Counted from the first letter of the stretch, positions 35,372 to 44,405 are shown. The stretch: 64,000 nt of DNA from Niabella aurantiaca DSM 17617 (GCF_000374125.1 NZ_KB893627.1:1-64000); one strand, 5' to 3'. Made by a program: numbers and translations. The notes: generated by a model not told the origin, from the letters alone.

Positions 35372-36283
35372 ATGAAAAAAATGGCGATTGGTTTGCTGGC
35401 CCCTTTTATTTTACAGATAACGGCCAATGCTCAGCAGGAAGTGCCTTTATACACGACGATACCGAACAGCATACCTGCTGAAAACATAGAAAAAGCGGTG
35501 ACCGGTGCTGACGGCCTTACCCGGATCAGCAATGTATCGGTGCCTACAATAACAGTGTACCAGCCAGCAGGAGCAAAACCCAATGGGCCGGCCGTTATTA
35601 TTTGCCCGGGAGGCGGCTATGCGATCCTTGCCATAGGCCATGAAGGCGTACAGGTGGCAGAGGCGCTGAACGAATGGGGGGTAACAGCCTTTGTGCTGAA
35701 ATACCGGCTGCCCGATGATCGAACGATGGCAGATAAATCAATAGGACCTTTGCAGGATGCCGAGCGGGCGATCCAATGGGTGCGTGAACACGCAAAGGAC
35801 TATCATATCGATCCCCGTAAGATCGGGATCATGGGCTTTTCTGCCGGCGGACATCTTGCCGCAACGCTTTCTACCCATTACGGGGAAACCCTGATCGACA
35901 ATCCCAAAAAGATTTCTTTAAGACCTGACTTTTCTGTGCTGGTATACCCGGTGATCAGCTTTACCGACAGTCTGATGCACCGGGGCAGCCGTGACCGGCT
36001 ACTCGGGAAAACATCTACACCTGAAGCTGTCAAAAAATATTCGAACGAACTTCAGGTCACAAAGGAAACACCACCTGCATTTTTGGTGCATGCAAAGGAT
36101 GATAAGGGTGTACCCTGGAAGAACAGCCAGCGGTACTATGAAGCTCTGTTACAGCATAAGGTAAAGGCCCGTGTATTTTATTATGATAAAGGCGGGCATG
36201 GCTTTGGATTGCATAACAAAACCTCCGATGTTAACTGGATGAATGTATTGAAAGAATGGATGCAGCAGCAGGGAATCCTCTGA
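35372..36283 (+). CDS. Secreted alpha/beta hydrolase (carbohydrate esterase-like)
   Basis: 303 residues with a signal peptide (MKKMAIGLLAPFILQITANA). Oxyanion loop VIICPGGGYAILA, nucleophile elbow GIMGFSAGGHLAATL, acid in LVHAKDDKGVPW, and catalytic His in YDKGGHGFGLHN. This is the pattern of BD-FAE/acetylxylan-esterase-like enzymes that remove acyl groups from plant polysaccharides. Periplasmic or secreted. No polysaccharide locus is adjacent, so the substrate is open. Confidence 0.88.
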   Translation: MKKMAIGLLAPFILQITANAQQEVPLYTTIPNSIPAENIEKAVTGADGLTRISNVSVPTITVYQPAGAKPNGPAVIICPGGGYAILAIGHEGVQVAEALNEWGVTAFVLKYRLPDDRTMADKSIGPLQDAERAIQWVREHAKDYHIDPRKIGIMGFSAGGHLAATLSTHYGETLIDNPKKISLRPDFSVLVYPVISFTDSLMHRGSRDRLLGKTSTPEAVKKYSNELQVTKETPPAFLVHAKDDKGVPWKNSQRYYEALLQHKVKARVFYYDKGGHGFGLHNKTSDVNWMNVLKEWMQQQGIL

Positions 36284-36395
36284 GATGACGGGCCGGGCGA
36301 TCAAAGCAGTGCCTGGTCAGCAGCGGCTGCGAATCCATAATTTATCGTAATTTAGGAGCACTTAAACAACAAGCCATTCTATAAATATCTATTCC

Positions 36396-37064
36396 ATGAA
36401 GTATGCTGCAAAAATAATATCGATCGGAAATGTGACCCATGATGTGCTGGGAATAAGCGTAGAGAAACCGGAGGGGTTAACCTATGTTCCGGGACAAGCC
36501 ACTGAAATTTTTATTGATAATGAAGCATGGAAAGAGGAGGGGCGCCCGTTTACCTTTACCTCGCTGCCGGACGACGATCACCTGGAGTTTACCATAAAAA
36601 CTTATCCCGAACGCAATGGGGTCACTGCCCAGTTACGGCATTTGAAAGCAGGGGATTCACTGCTTCTGAATGATATATTTGGAGAAATAGCGTATAAAGG
36701 CGAAGGCCTGTTTATTGCCGGAGGGGCAGGAATCACTCCCTTTATAGCGATCTTCCGGCAACTAAATAAAGAGGGCCGGATCGGGAATAACCGCTTGCTT
36801 TTTGCCAATAAGCGGAAAGAAGACATTATTCATGAGGAAGAGTTTCAACGCCTTCTCGGAACAGGGTTTGCAAATATTCTTTCCGACGAGGATCTTCCGG
36901 GCTACGAGCATGGATATATTTCTGAGTCTTTGTTGAAAAAAATGATGTCCGGCGGCGGAAAATACATCTATCTATGCGGGCCACCTCCGATGATGGACGC
37001 CGTGGAACGGCAACTGGCAGTGCTTGAAATTGACCCGGCACTGATCGTTAAGGAAGGATTTTAG
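36396..37064 (+). CDS. Flavodoxin/ferredoxin reductase-like FAD-binding oxidoreductase
   Basis: 222 residues. The FAD part holds RPFTFTSLPDDDHLEFTIKT and the NAD(P) part IAGGAGITPFIAIFRQL with the terminal CGPPPMMDAVERQL. It lacks a 2Fe-2S cluster domain, so it is the short two-domain ferredoxin-NADP reductase type. Cytosolic. Partner protein unknown. Complete, ATG start. Confidence 0.88.
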   Translation: MKYAAKIISIGNVTHDVLGISVEKPEGLTYVPGQATEIFIDNEAWKEEGRPFTFTSLPDDDHLEFTIKTYPERNGVTAQLRHLKAGDSLLLNDIFGEIAYKGEGLFIAGGAGITPFIAIFRQLNKEGRIGNNRLLFANKRKEDIIHEEEFQRLLGTGFANILSDEDLPGYEHGYISESLLKKMMSGGGKYIYLCGPPPMMDAVERQLAVLEIDPALIVKEGF

Positions 37065-37205
37065 CTGCGGCCTCCATTTTTCATTTCCGGGTTGCAGAAT
37101 AAAATGGTGATGTGCCGGGATCATTGCACCATAGATAGGTATCAAACATTCATTATGCGTCATTGCCGGCAGGCCTGGCGGAAAGGTTCAATAAACAAAA
37201 TAAGG

Positions 37206-38120
37206 ATGCGGATTTTTATTTTAGGAGGACTGTTGTTCCTGGGCTCTGTATTAAATGCCCAGCAGCCCGGCACTCCTTTTTTTGACTCTTTAAGGATCAT
37301 CGCGAAAAACGCGGCGCTGGTAAAAGTAAGTACACAGTTTTCCTTTACAGAAGGACCTGTAGCCGACCGTTCCGGTAATATCTACTTTACGGATCAGCCA
37401 AATAATAAAATATGGCGCTACAACTTGGACGGGACGCTTACCGAATTCAAATCGGCGTCTGGCCGTGCCAATGGTCTCGACATGGACGCCCGGGGGAATA
37501 TTGTAGCCTGTGCAGACGAACACAATGAGCTTTGGTCGATCACTCCGGCCGGAAAAGTAACGACTCTTTTAACCGATGTGCAGGGGAAGAAACTGAACGG
37601 CCCTAACGACCTCTGGATCGATCAAAAAGGAGGGATCTATTTCACGGATCCGTATTATCAGCGGAAGTACTGGACCCGGACGGCTCCGGAAATAGAGGCG
37701 CAAAAAGTATATTACCTGCCCAAAGGTGCAAGGCAACCGATCGTGGTTACCGATGAGCTGGTGAAGCCCAACGGGATCGTGGGGTCCGGAAATGGTGCGC
37801 TCCTGTATGTGGCCGATATTAAAGGCGACAAGACCTACCGGTTTTCTGTGAATAAGGACGGTACGCTTTCCGGCAAGACGGTGTTCGTGCCCCGGGGCGC
37901 AGATGGTATTACCGTTGATGAAAAAGGAAATCTTTACCTGAGCGGCAATGGGATCACCGTGTTTGATCCGGGAGGCCGGCAGATCGCATATATCCCGGTT
38001 CCGGAACGGTGGACGGCGAATGTTTGTTTTGGCGGTAAAAACCGGGACCTCCTTTTTATGACGGCGGGAACGAGCATCTATACCCTGCGGATGCGGGTAA
38101 AGGGCGTAAAGAAGTTTTAA
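37206..38120 (+). CDS. SMP-30/gluconolactonase family protein, exported
   Basis: 304 residues from the ATG giving MRIFILGGLLFLGSVLNAQQ, a clean signal peptide; a longer frame from 37092 has no such signal and is rejected. Six-bladed propeller of the SMP-30/LRE group: FTEGPVADRSGNIYFTDQPN, NGLDMDARGNIVACADEHNE, GPNDLWIDQKGGIYFTDPYY, and KPNGIVGSGNGALLYVADIK. Metal-dependent lactonases of this type open sugar lactones such as gluconolactone. Periplasmic; stand-alone. Confidence 0.9.
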   Translation: MRIFILGGLLFLGSVLNAQQPGTPFFDSLRIIAKNAALVKVSTQFSFTEGPVADRSGNIYFTDQPNNKIWRYNLDGTLTEFKSASGRANGLDMDARGNIVACADEHNELWSITPAGKVTTLLTDVQGKKLNGPNDLWIDQKGGIYFTDPYYQRKYWTRTAPEIEAQKVYYLPKGARQPIVVTDELVKPNGIVGSGNGALLYVADIKGDKTYRFSVNKDGTLSGKTVFVPRGADGITVDEKGNLYLSGNGITVFDPGGRQIAYIPVPERWTANVCFGGKNRDLLFMTAGTSIYTLRMRVKGVKKF

Positions 38121-38237
38121 CAGCCGCTCACGGGAATGTCTTTTCCCCGGCAGGGCAGCCGTACAGACAATGCCGTTGGCCTGTATCCTATGGCAAATGA
38201 CCTGCAATACCAAAAGGACTGTATGGATCCATCCCGC

Positions 38238-38615
38238 TTACTTCTTTCGTACCACCAGTAACCAATCGTTTTCCAAAAGGAGGTAGCCGTAGTCGTAGCA
38301 GAAGAAATAAGTAAGGCCTTTCTTTGTCTGATACTGGCTGGTTATATATTTGAACTGAAACCCGGATAATCGCAATTTGTCCCGGTGCACTGCTATCGTT
38401 TTCTCCGTTAGTTTTAATTGCTCCTGCAATATTTTCCGGTTTTTCCGGAGGATGGCATTGATACTCCGGATGAGTTTTTCAGGCCCGCTTTTCATGGAAT
38501 TATTGTACTGATTCCTGCAAAAATCATCACAGAATTTCTTGTCAGCCCTGCCTTTTAATGGTTTCTGGCAAGAGCGGCATAGTTTCTCTAAAGCATCGGT
38601 GTTTGGCATATTCAT
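38238..38615 (-). CDS. Zinc-ribbon protein of unknown function
   Basis: About 125 residues from ATG (MNMPNTDALEKLC). A CxxC...CxxxC zinc ribbon (CRSCQKPLKGRADKKFCDDF CRNQ) lies near the N-terminus. A basic helical part follows, then YFFCYDYGYLLLENDWLLVV. The ribbon with KKFC and FCRNQY resembles the family of small Bacteroidota proteins with a DUF2116-like zinc ribbon. Possibly nucleic-acid-binding. Divergent from ssb; the shared spacer carries a phased palindrome. Confidence 0.7.
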   Translation of the reverse strand: MNMPNTDALEKLCRSCQKPLKGRADKKFCDDFCRNQYNNSMKSGPEKLIRSINAILRKNRKILQEQLKLTEKTIAVHRDKLRLSGFQFKYITSQYQTKKGLTYFFCYDYGYLLLENDWLLVVRKK

Positions 38616-38637
38616 TTGATTTTCTACGTACAATATA

Positions 38638-38667
38638 CAAAATTATTCTATTATAAGTGTTTGTAAA
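38638..38667 (-). promoter_or_regulatory. Promoter of the zinc-ribbon gene
   Basis: TAATTTTG on the minus strand (38638-38645) matches the -7 box, with TTT nineteen bases upstream (38665-38667) as a -33-like element. The upstream half-site TAAACG overlaps the -33 region. Confidence 0.5.
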
Positions 38668-38703
38668 CGCTTATAAACGTTTACTTACGTAAGTAAACGT
38701 TTA
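38664..38703. promoter_or_regulatory. Helically phased palindromic operator between the zinc-ribbon gene and ssb
   Basis: Bases 38674-38703 form a perfect 30-bp palindrome. It is made of two 10-bp palindromes TAAACGTTTA (38674-38683 and 38694-38703) around CTTACGTAAG. A third TAAACG half lies at 38664-38669. The TAAACG units start at 38664, 38674 and 38694, so they are spaced by 10 and 20 bases, on one face of the helix. Confidence 0.65.
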
Positions 38704-38830
38704 ATAACCGGATAACGCTTTTAAAGTAGTGCAATTTTGGAGTGTTGATCCGATAGCGCTGTTGGTTCAACCGGAATAAAAACAAACAATGATCATCGCC
38801 GCAAGGCCCAAAACCAATGTTATGTACACA

Positions 38831-39175
38831 ATGAAAAACAAAGTCCAATTGATTGGTCATTTAGGAAATGATCCCGAAGTAAAAGCGATCGCAAGCGGGA
38901 AAAAGATGGCCCGTTTCAGTATTGCAACCAATGAACGTTACCAGAACACCAAGGGAGAAAAGGTCACGGAAACCCAGTGGCACAACCTGGTGGCCTGGGG
39001 AAAGCTGGCAGATATTGCCGCCAGGTACCTGGAGAAGGGCCGGGAGGTTATGGTTGAAGGAAAGCTGGTGAACCGCCAATACGATGACAAGAACGGCCAG
39101 AAAAAATACACGACCGAAATACAGGTGCAGGAATTACTGCTTTTGTCCGGCGGTCACCGGAACGCCGCGGAATAA
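38831..39175 (+). CDS. ssb: Single-stranded DNA-binding protein
   Basis: 114 residues from the ATG giving MKNKVQLIGHLGNDPEVK; upstream in-frame ATGs at 38789 and 38822 are possible but add non-family residues. OB fold with KMARFSIATNERYQNTKGEK, TQWHNLVAWGKLADIAARYL and EVMVEGKLVNRQYDDKNGQK. It lacks the long acidic tail of the replicative SSB, so it is a short second SSB, as seen in competence or stress. Divergent palindromic operator upstream; terminator downstream. Confidence 0.92.
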   Translation: MKNKVQLIGHLGNDPEVKAIASGKKMARFSIATNERYQNTKGEKVTETQWHNLVAWGKLADIAARYLEKGREVMVEGKLVNRQYDDKNGQKKYTTEIQVQELLLLSGGHRNAAE

Positions 39176-39211
39176 TATCTTTCTATAGAAAAGCGCCGTT
39201 GCTAATCAACA

Positions 39212-39242
39212 GGGTTGCCCTCTCTACTGGCAGCCCTTTTTT
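39212..39242 (+). terminator. Terminator of ssb
   Basis: GGGTTGCC pairs with GGCAGCCC (one wobble) and is followed by a T run. Confidence 0.8.
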
Positions 39243-39481
39243 GACGTTGATACACCCTGTGCTATTTTTGCGGGACGGTGTAGATACAGTAACAGGGGGC
39301 CTCGCAGAGTACCTGGATCCCCGAGGCACGTCGTTCCGGGTCTGTCCTGTTGCATCACGTGGTGTATCCCATTCAGCACAGATGAAAGCGTTGAAGACCT
39401 CGCAGAACGCCGCGTTCTGAAGAGTGCCGCGATTGACGTATCTTTATAGTGTCTAAACTTTCCTACACCATATGTAAACCA

Positions 39482-40291
39482 ATGATCATGGGAAAAATAA
39501 TATTCTGCTCTGCGCTGTTCAGCGTTATGGTTCTTTTTGCATGCAATTCCTCAAAGAAATCTGCTTCGCCAAATGAACCCCCGGCGGATGATCCTGCTGC
39601 CGGTATTACTACAACGAAATGGAAGCTGGTGGAACTGGCGGGTAAACCTGTTCCGGATAAGATCAATAATAAGGAACCGTTCATACAATTGCAGGAAAGC
39701 GATCACCGTTTTTCCGCGTCGGCCGGCTGCAATGGCCTGGGCGGAACCTTTGTATTGCAGGACCATAACCGGATCCGTTTTACGCCAGGGCCGTCGACAA
39801 TGATGGCCTGTGCACATATGGATATGGAACAGGGACTGATCAAAGCCCTTAAAACCGCTGATCATTATTCAATAAGCGGAGACCAGCTTTCCCTGAACAG
39901 GGCACGGATGGCACCCCTGGCGCGTTTCCGGGCAACGGGTACAGCCCCGGAAAGCAATGCACTGAACGGCACCTGGGAGCTGAACTATATTTCCGGTGCA
40001 AAGATCGCGTTTGAAGGGTTGTATCCTCAAAAACGTCCTACGATCACTTTTGACCTTCCGCAGACCAATGCTGCCGGTAACAGCAGTTGCAACCGTTACC
40101 GTGTATCATTCACCATAGATGGGAATGCCATCCAATTCAAGGATCCGGCAAGTACCAAAATGGCATGTGAGGGAGCGGGGGAGGCAACGTTTTTCCGCAC
40201 ATTAAAAACAGTTACGAATTTTGATGTTGCCGGTGATACGCTGCATTTGATTATGGGCGACATCGCCGTGATGCGGTTTGTTCGTAAATGA
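39482..40291 (+). CDS. META domain lipoprotein, two tandem META domains
   Basis: About 269 residues from ATG (MIMGKIIFCSALFSVMVLFAC; the ATG two codons later is equally possible). Cys near residue 21 is the lipidation site. Two META/HslJ-like domains follow. The first (about 45-150) has TKWKLVELAGKPV, ASAGCNGLGGTFVL and MMACAHMDMEQ. The second (about 155-268) has NGTWELNYISGAKI, NSSCNRYRV and TKMACEGAGEATF. Each carries the typical C-N and M-A-C residues. Envelope protein; function in the family is poorly known. Confidence 0.87.
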   Translation: MIMGKIIFCSALFSVMVLFACNSSKKSASPNEPPADDPAAGITTTKWKLVELAGKPVPDKINNKEPFIQLQESDHRFSASAGCNGLGGTFVLQDHNRIRFTPGPSTMMACAHMDMEQGLIKALKTADHYSISGDQLSLNRARMAPLARFRATGTAPESNALNGTWELNYISGAKIAFEGLYPQKRPTITFDLPQTNAAGNSSCNRYRVSFTIDGNAIQFKDPASTKMACEGAGEATFFRTLKTVTNFDVAGDTLHLIMGDIAVMRFVRK

Positions 40292-40396
40292 ATTTAAAAT
40301 AAACTTCTGCCCGGGCTGCCATACTTCCCGGTAAATAATCTTCGATTAAACTTTTTTGATTTGTAACCGTCAAAAAAGCACCAAACCAATTTCAAT

Positions 40397-41482
40397 ATGC
40401 AAAAGGAGCAAAGAGAACGGAAGCAGGCAGGGCTGAAGATATTACTGAGCCTCCTGTTATTCCTGGGCCTGGGTTGTAAAACCACGGCACCGGTTACCGG
40501 CTATGGCGTAGATAAGGGCGATGCGTATTTTTCTATTGTTGTATTGCCGGATACCCAGTATTATACCGCTATGCGGCATGGAGGGAACATGTCGATGTTT
40601 ACGAACCAGATCAGCTGGATCACAAAAAACCGGCGCACGGAGAAAATAGCTTATGTGATCCACCTCGGAGATATTACCGATCATAATGCGGAGGAAGAGT
40701 GGGTCCGGGCAAAAAATGAAATGTATCGTCTTGACCGGTATCAGATCCCTTACGGACTGGCAGTGGGCAATCACGACCAAACGCCCAATAGCAAACCGGC
40801 GGCGGGGGATCCGAATACCGGGTATTCAAAATATTTTGGGAAAGCCTATTTTAAAACAAAAAGCTGGTACGGCGGAGGCATGGGAGCCACCAACAATAAT
40901 GACAACCACTTTGACCTTTTTACCGCGAACGGGCAGGGCTTTATGGTGCTTTACCTGGTATACAATCAACCGGGTCATAAATATCATAACCCGGGTTATG
41001 AAGCGGCAACGATGCAATGGGCCGACAGCGTGTTAACGGCGCATCCTGGCCGGAAAGCGATCATCGTGTCTCATGGAACAATTGGAAGACCGAAGAGCAG
41101 CAACAGCAATTTTGTGCCCGGACAGGGAACAAATACAAAACCCGGACCGCTGACCAACCAGGGAAAAGTAATTTACGAGATGGCAAAACATCACCCGAAT
41201 GTATTTATGATGCTGGGCGGACATATTGCCGGAGAAGCTTTTCGTAGGGACACATTTCAAAACAATGTGATCAAGACGTATCTTACAGATTACCAGTCGC
41301 GCCGTAATCCACCCTATGCGGGTGCTGAGGACCGCAATGGTGGCAACGGGCTTATGCGCCTGCTGCGTTTTAATACGAGCAAACAAACCGTAAGCGCACT
41401 TACATTTATTCCTCAAAAGGACGGGGAGGTGATTTTTGAAACAGATGGAGACAGCCAGTTTACCGAGCCGGCTTATCAATAA
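40397..41482 (+). CDS. Calcineurin-like metallophosphoesterase, lipoprotein
   Basis: 361 residues. The N-terminus KILLSLLLFLGLGCKTTAPV is a lipoprotein signal, Cys near 27. Metal-site motifs in order: VVLPDTQYY, HLGDITDHN, LAVGNHDQTP, IIVSHG and MLGGHIAGEAF. The order and spacing match calcineurin-like phosphoesterases with two metals. Substrate unknown; membrane-anchored at the envelope. Stand-alone, following the META lipoprotein by about 100 bases. Confidence 0.88.
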   Translation: MQKEQRERKQAGLKILLSLLLFLGLGCKTTAPVTGYGVDKGDAYFSIVVLPDTQYYTAMRHGGNMSMFTNQISWITKNRRTEKIAYVIHLGDITDHNAEEEWVRAKNEMYRLDRYQIPYGLAVGNHDQTPNSKPAAGDPNTGYSKYFGKAYFKTKSWYGGGMGATNNNDNHFDLFTANGQGFMVLYLVYNQPGHKYHNPGYEAATMQWADSVLTAHPGRKAIIVSHGTIGRPKSSNSNFVPGQGTNTKPGPLTNQGKVIYEMAKHHPNVFMMLGGHIAGEAFRRDTFQNNVIKTYLTDYQSRRNPPYAGAEDRNGGNGLMRLLRFNTSKQTVSALTFIPQKDGEVIFETDGDSQFTEPAYQ

Positions 41483-41637
41483 AGGCCGGCGTTCTTATAG
41501 AGAAGCCTGCTGTTCTATAAGGCACGGGAAGCAATGGACGATGGATGCAAATGAAAAGAAACGTCCATGCGTTCCCCGGAAATTGGGAGTACATGAACGT
41601 TTATTAATCATCCGGGAACGGAGCCGGTACCTAGGAG

Positions 41638-42111
41638 TTATGCCACTTTTATTTCCTGTCCGGGTTTATTGGTTTCCGGGTTCTTTTGAAGAGTGATCTT
41701 CAATACACCGTCTGTATAGGAGGCGCTGATCTCATTCGTAAGCACTTTATTGCTTAACTGGAAGGAGCGCTCAAACGATGCGGGCCGGTATTCCTGATAG
41801 ATGAAATTGCCAGGTGCTGCGCTGTCCGGCACGGTATAGGCAACGGTCAGCACATCCTCGTTCACAGAGATTTTAAAATGCTCTTTTTGAAGACCGGCTG
41901 CATATAGGGAAATGATAAAAGCCGATGCAGCTTCTTCAATATTGGCGGGCTTCGCATCGTTCATGTACTGATGCAGCTTATGCATCCAGGGGTGTCCGCC
42001 ACCAAAGGCGTGTCCGCCGAATTTTTTGCCAAAGAAACATCCGCGTTGTTTAAAGCGGGGGTCGAAGGACCCGGATTGAGTAGGGCCGCTTATGGATTGA
42101 TTTGTAAACAT
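41638..42111 (-). CDS. Hsp20/alpha-crystallin small heat shock protein
   Basis: 157 residues. After a Gly/Phe/His-rich N-terminal arm, the alpha-crystallin domain runs from about 55 to 145 (ISLYAAGLQKEHFKISVNED, YQEYRPASFERSFQLSNKVL, ISASYTDGVLKITLQKN). The I-x-I/V oligomerisation motif (EIKVA) is at the C-terminus. ATP-independent holdase chaperone. It follows a small membrane protein gene by about 30 bases on the same strand, likely one transcript. Confidence 0.92.
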   Translation of the reverse strand: MFTNQSISGPTQSGSFDPRFKQRGCFFGKKFGGHAFGGGHPWMHKLHQYMNDAKPANIEEAASAFIISLYAAGLQKEHFKISVNEDVLTVAYTVPDSAAPGNFIYQEYRPASFERSFQLSNKVLTNEISASYTDGVLKITLQKNPETNKPGQEIKVA

Positions 42112-42141
42112 GATCTTTTATTTTTTGTGTGGGTTATAAAA

Positions 42142-42435
42142 TTAATGAATGGGAACAATGGCCGGAGTTTGTGCCTGTCGGTGCATGACGGGGTGCATTG
42201 AGCTGTTATTACCCGCAACCCCAACGGGTGCTTGTTGCGACCAGAGGGAGCTGTTGCCGGCTGCCCACCGGGCCCGGACTCCAGAAACGATTTTTGCGGT
42301 AACGGCAACAATAACGCCGATCACAATTGCTAGCAGCAACAACTTAAACAGCAGGAATAATACCAGCGAAGCCAACCCGATCAGCAGCGTAAACCCGGCC
42401 AGACGGGGAAGCAGGAACATGATTTTGTGTTTCAT
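42142..42435 (-). CDS. Small membrane protein cotranscribed with Hsp20
   Basis: 97 residues. A long hydrophobic stretch (LLPRLAGFTLLIGLASLVLF, then FKLLLLAIVIGVIVAVTAKI) makes one or two membrane helices; the tail is polar, rich in Gln, Asn and His. No family recognised. The tight spacing with the Hsp20 gene suggests a stress-linked membrane role, which is inference. Confidence 0.6.
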   Translation of the reverse strand: MKHKIMFLLPRLAGFTLLIGLASLVLFLLFKLLLLAIVIGVIVAVTAKIVSGVRARWAAGNSSLWSQQAPVGVAGNNSSMHPVMHRQAQTPAIVPIH

Positions 42436-42647
42436 TTTTTTTCTTTTTATGATTTTAAAACGGTTGTTTCTATAGAAGACGGGGGACGTTTATTTTTACT
42501 TTAAAAAGAAGAAAAGTATTTTCAGGGCCGTGACGACGGATGATTGTATCCGATCGGCAGCGGATGAAAGATGATATCATAATTGCGCTGAATAGTAGCA
42601 GGGGCAACCTGTTTTAAAACAGATCTTTAACAAAACCATAGAACGAT

Positions 42648-43916
42648 ATGTTTCGATACGATCTCTCCTGGAAGAAGGCAAGGGCCCTGGGCTGCCCTTG
42701 TGATAGAAATAATACCCAATACCTGCATAACGGACTACTGCGGGGGATGGTGGGGGTTGTTGTGATGTTCCTTTCGGGCGTCCTTTATGGGCAACAAAAC
42801 AACCCGGCCGGAGTGCGGAAGATCAGGGATATGATCATTTATGAGGATAGCCTGTTTTTTTCGTCGTTCCCGTCGGTTATAAAGAAGAAAGACGGAACGC
42901 TGTTTGTGGCATTCAGGCGAGCACCGGAGCGCAGGGCACTCGGTGAGCTAAGTACGAACCATGTGGATCCCAATAGTTACCTTGTTGCCGTTACTTCAAA
43001 GGACGGTGTTTCCTGGAGCAGGGAGCCCGCACTCATTTATGCAAACCCTTTTGGCGGGTCGCAGGATCCCTGTTTACTGCAGCTGAGGGACGGCACATTG
43101 CTATGCGCCAGCTATGGATGGGCTTTCCTAAAAGAAGATGCAAAAGCAAAATTGAAAAAGCCGCTGTTTAACGCTGCTCATGCAACTTTTCTGGGCGGAT
43201 ACGTGCTTCGCTCAACGGATGGTGGAAAAAGCTGGCAGGCCCCTGTTTATCCACCTCCCGTTCCGGATGAGCTGAATTACAGCCCTTATGGGAACAGGAT
43301 CCCGGCCTATAACCGGGGGGCCATGTATGAAGGGAAAAGCGGGCGGATCTTTTGGGTAGTGGCGGCCTCGGACCGGCTGCCCAATAACAAAAAGACTTCA
43401 ACCTATCTGTATATATCTGATGACAAAGGCCGTTCGTGGCGGCTGCAGGGGGTGGTTGCAAAAGATGAAAAAGTCTCTTTTAATGAAACTTCCGTATACG
43501 AAACGCCGCGGGGAGAGATCGTAGCTTTTTTGCGTACAGCCGGCTTGGAGGACGAAGCCTGTATTGCCCGGTCAACCGATGGCGGCAAAACATTTCAATG
43601 GGAAAAAATGGGGTTCAAAGGCCATCCCTTTCATGCTTTGCGACTCCCCGACAACCGGGTGTTGATCACCTATGGTTACCGGCACCAGCCTTATGGTATC
43701 AGGGCGCGTATACTGAATGCCGACTGTTCTGATTACAGGACGGCACCAGAGATCATTTTGCGAACCGATGGCGGCAGCACGGACCTGGGGTATCCATGGT
43801 CTGTGCAGCTTGATAAAAAGCATGTTCTGGTGGTGTACTACTATAATATCGGGAAGGGGACGCGGCATATTGCAGGCAGCATTATAGAGATCGATCCACA
43901 AAGAAAGGAGCCCTGA
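42648..43916 (+). CDS. Exported BNR-repeat (sialidase-fold) protein
   Basis: 422 residues with a signal-like stretch MVGVVVMFLSGVLYGQQ near residues 34-50. The ATG at 42747 may be the true start, because the 33 residues before it are not signal-like. Asp-box (BNR) motifs are visible: SKDGVSW, STDGGKSWQ, SDDKGRSWR and STDGGKTFQ. This is the six-bladed sialidase fold, but catalytic Arg triads were not verified by eye, so it may act on other glycans. Stand-alone. Confidence 0.82.
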   Translation: MFRYDLSWKKARALGCPCDRNNTQYLHNGLLRGMVGVVVMFLSGVLYGQQNNPAGVRKIRDMIIYEDSLFFSSFPSVIKKKDGTLFVAFRRAPERRALGELSTNHVDPNSYLVAVTSKDGVSWSREPALIYANPFGGSQDPCLLQLRDGTLLCASYGWAFLKEDAKAKLKKPLFNAAHATFLGGYVLRSTDGGKSWQAPVYPPPVPDELNYSPYGNRIPAYNRGAMYEGKSGRIFWVVAASDRLPNNKKTSTYLYISDDKGRSWRLQGVVAKDEKVSFNETSVYETPRGEIVAFLRTAGLEDEACIARSTDGGKTFQWEKMGFKGHPFHALRLPDNRVLITYGYRHQPYGIRARILNADCSDYRTAPEIILRTDGGSTDLGYPWSVQLDKKHVLVVYYYNIGKGTRHIAGSIIEIDPQRKEP

Positions 43917-44046
43917 TCGCCGGCTGCTCTTTGCCGCCCGCGTTTTTATGAAGGTTCCATTGCTAATGATCATGTCGGTCGATCTTTATAAGGGATCAGT
44001 GACTGGTATTTTACCGGAAGCGCCGGAAGAAAAGCCTAAAAGTTTT

Positions 44047-44076
44047 TTGCAGGAACCAAAGAAATGCCTATCTTTG
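44047..44076 (+). promoter_or_regulatory. tRNA-Arg promoter
   Basis: TTG (44047-44049), then exactly 19 bases, then TATCTTTG (44069-44076): the best match to the Bacteroidota consensus in the window. The mature tRNA starts 15 bases later. Confidence 0.8.
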
Positions 44077-44090
44077 CCTCCCACAAAAAT

Positions 44091-44164
44091 GGCTGCGTAG
44101 CTCAACTGAATAGAGCATCTGACTACGGATCAGAAGGTTTCAGGTTTGAATCCTGACGCGGTCA
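44091..44164 (+). tRNA. tRNA-Arg(ACG)
   Basis: A 74-base cloverleaf. Acceptor GGCTGCG/CGCGGTC (two G-U pairs), D arm GCTC/GAGC, anticodon stem TCTGA/TCAGA with loop CTACGGA and anticodon ACG at 44125-44127, and T stem TCAGG/CCTGA. No CCA is encoded. Position 19 is A and position 56 is T, in place of the near-universal G19-C56 pair. A terminator follows. Confidence 0.93.
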
Positions 44165-44168
44165 CTAG

Positions 44169-44193
44169 GCCTTGGCGAAAGCCAGGGCTTTTT
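44169..44193 (+). terminator. Terminator after tRNA-Arg
   Basis: GCCTTGGC, loop GAAA, GCCAGGGC (one wobble), followed by five T. Confidence 0.85.
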
Positions 44194-44405
44194 GTTTGAA
44201 AATGCCGGAGCGCTTCTTGTACAGGCAGGGCGGAGTGCAGCAGGGCGTATAAACGGCAGCGGTGGAGGTGGCTTTTTTATATGTTTCATATCCATTTGGT
44301 TGCATAACCCGTTGGTTTCTTCCTTTCACCTGTAGTCTTTGGTATGATCCTTGACAAATTTGTTAGAATTTTTGAACGGTATCACCATTTTTAAAAGCAT
44401 CGTAC

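Noticed and set aside
39199-39420. 73-codon frame after ssb
   Set aside because: It begins inside the ssb terminator, has no recognisable feature and no promoter.
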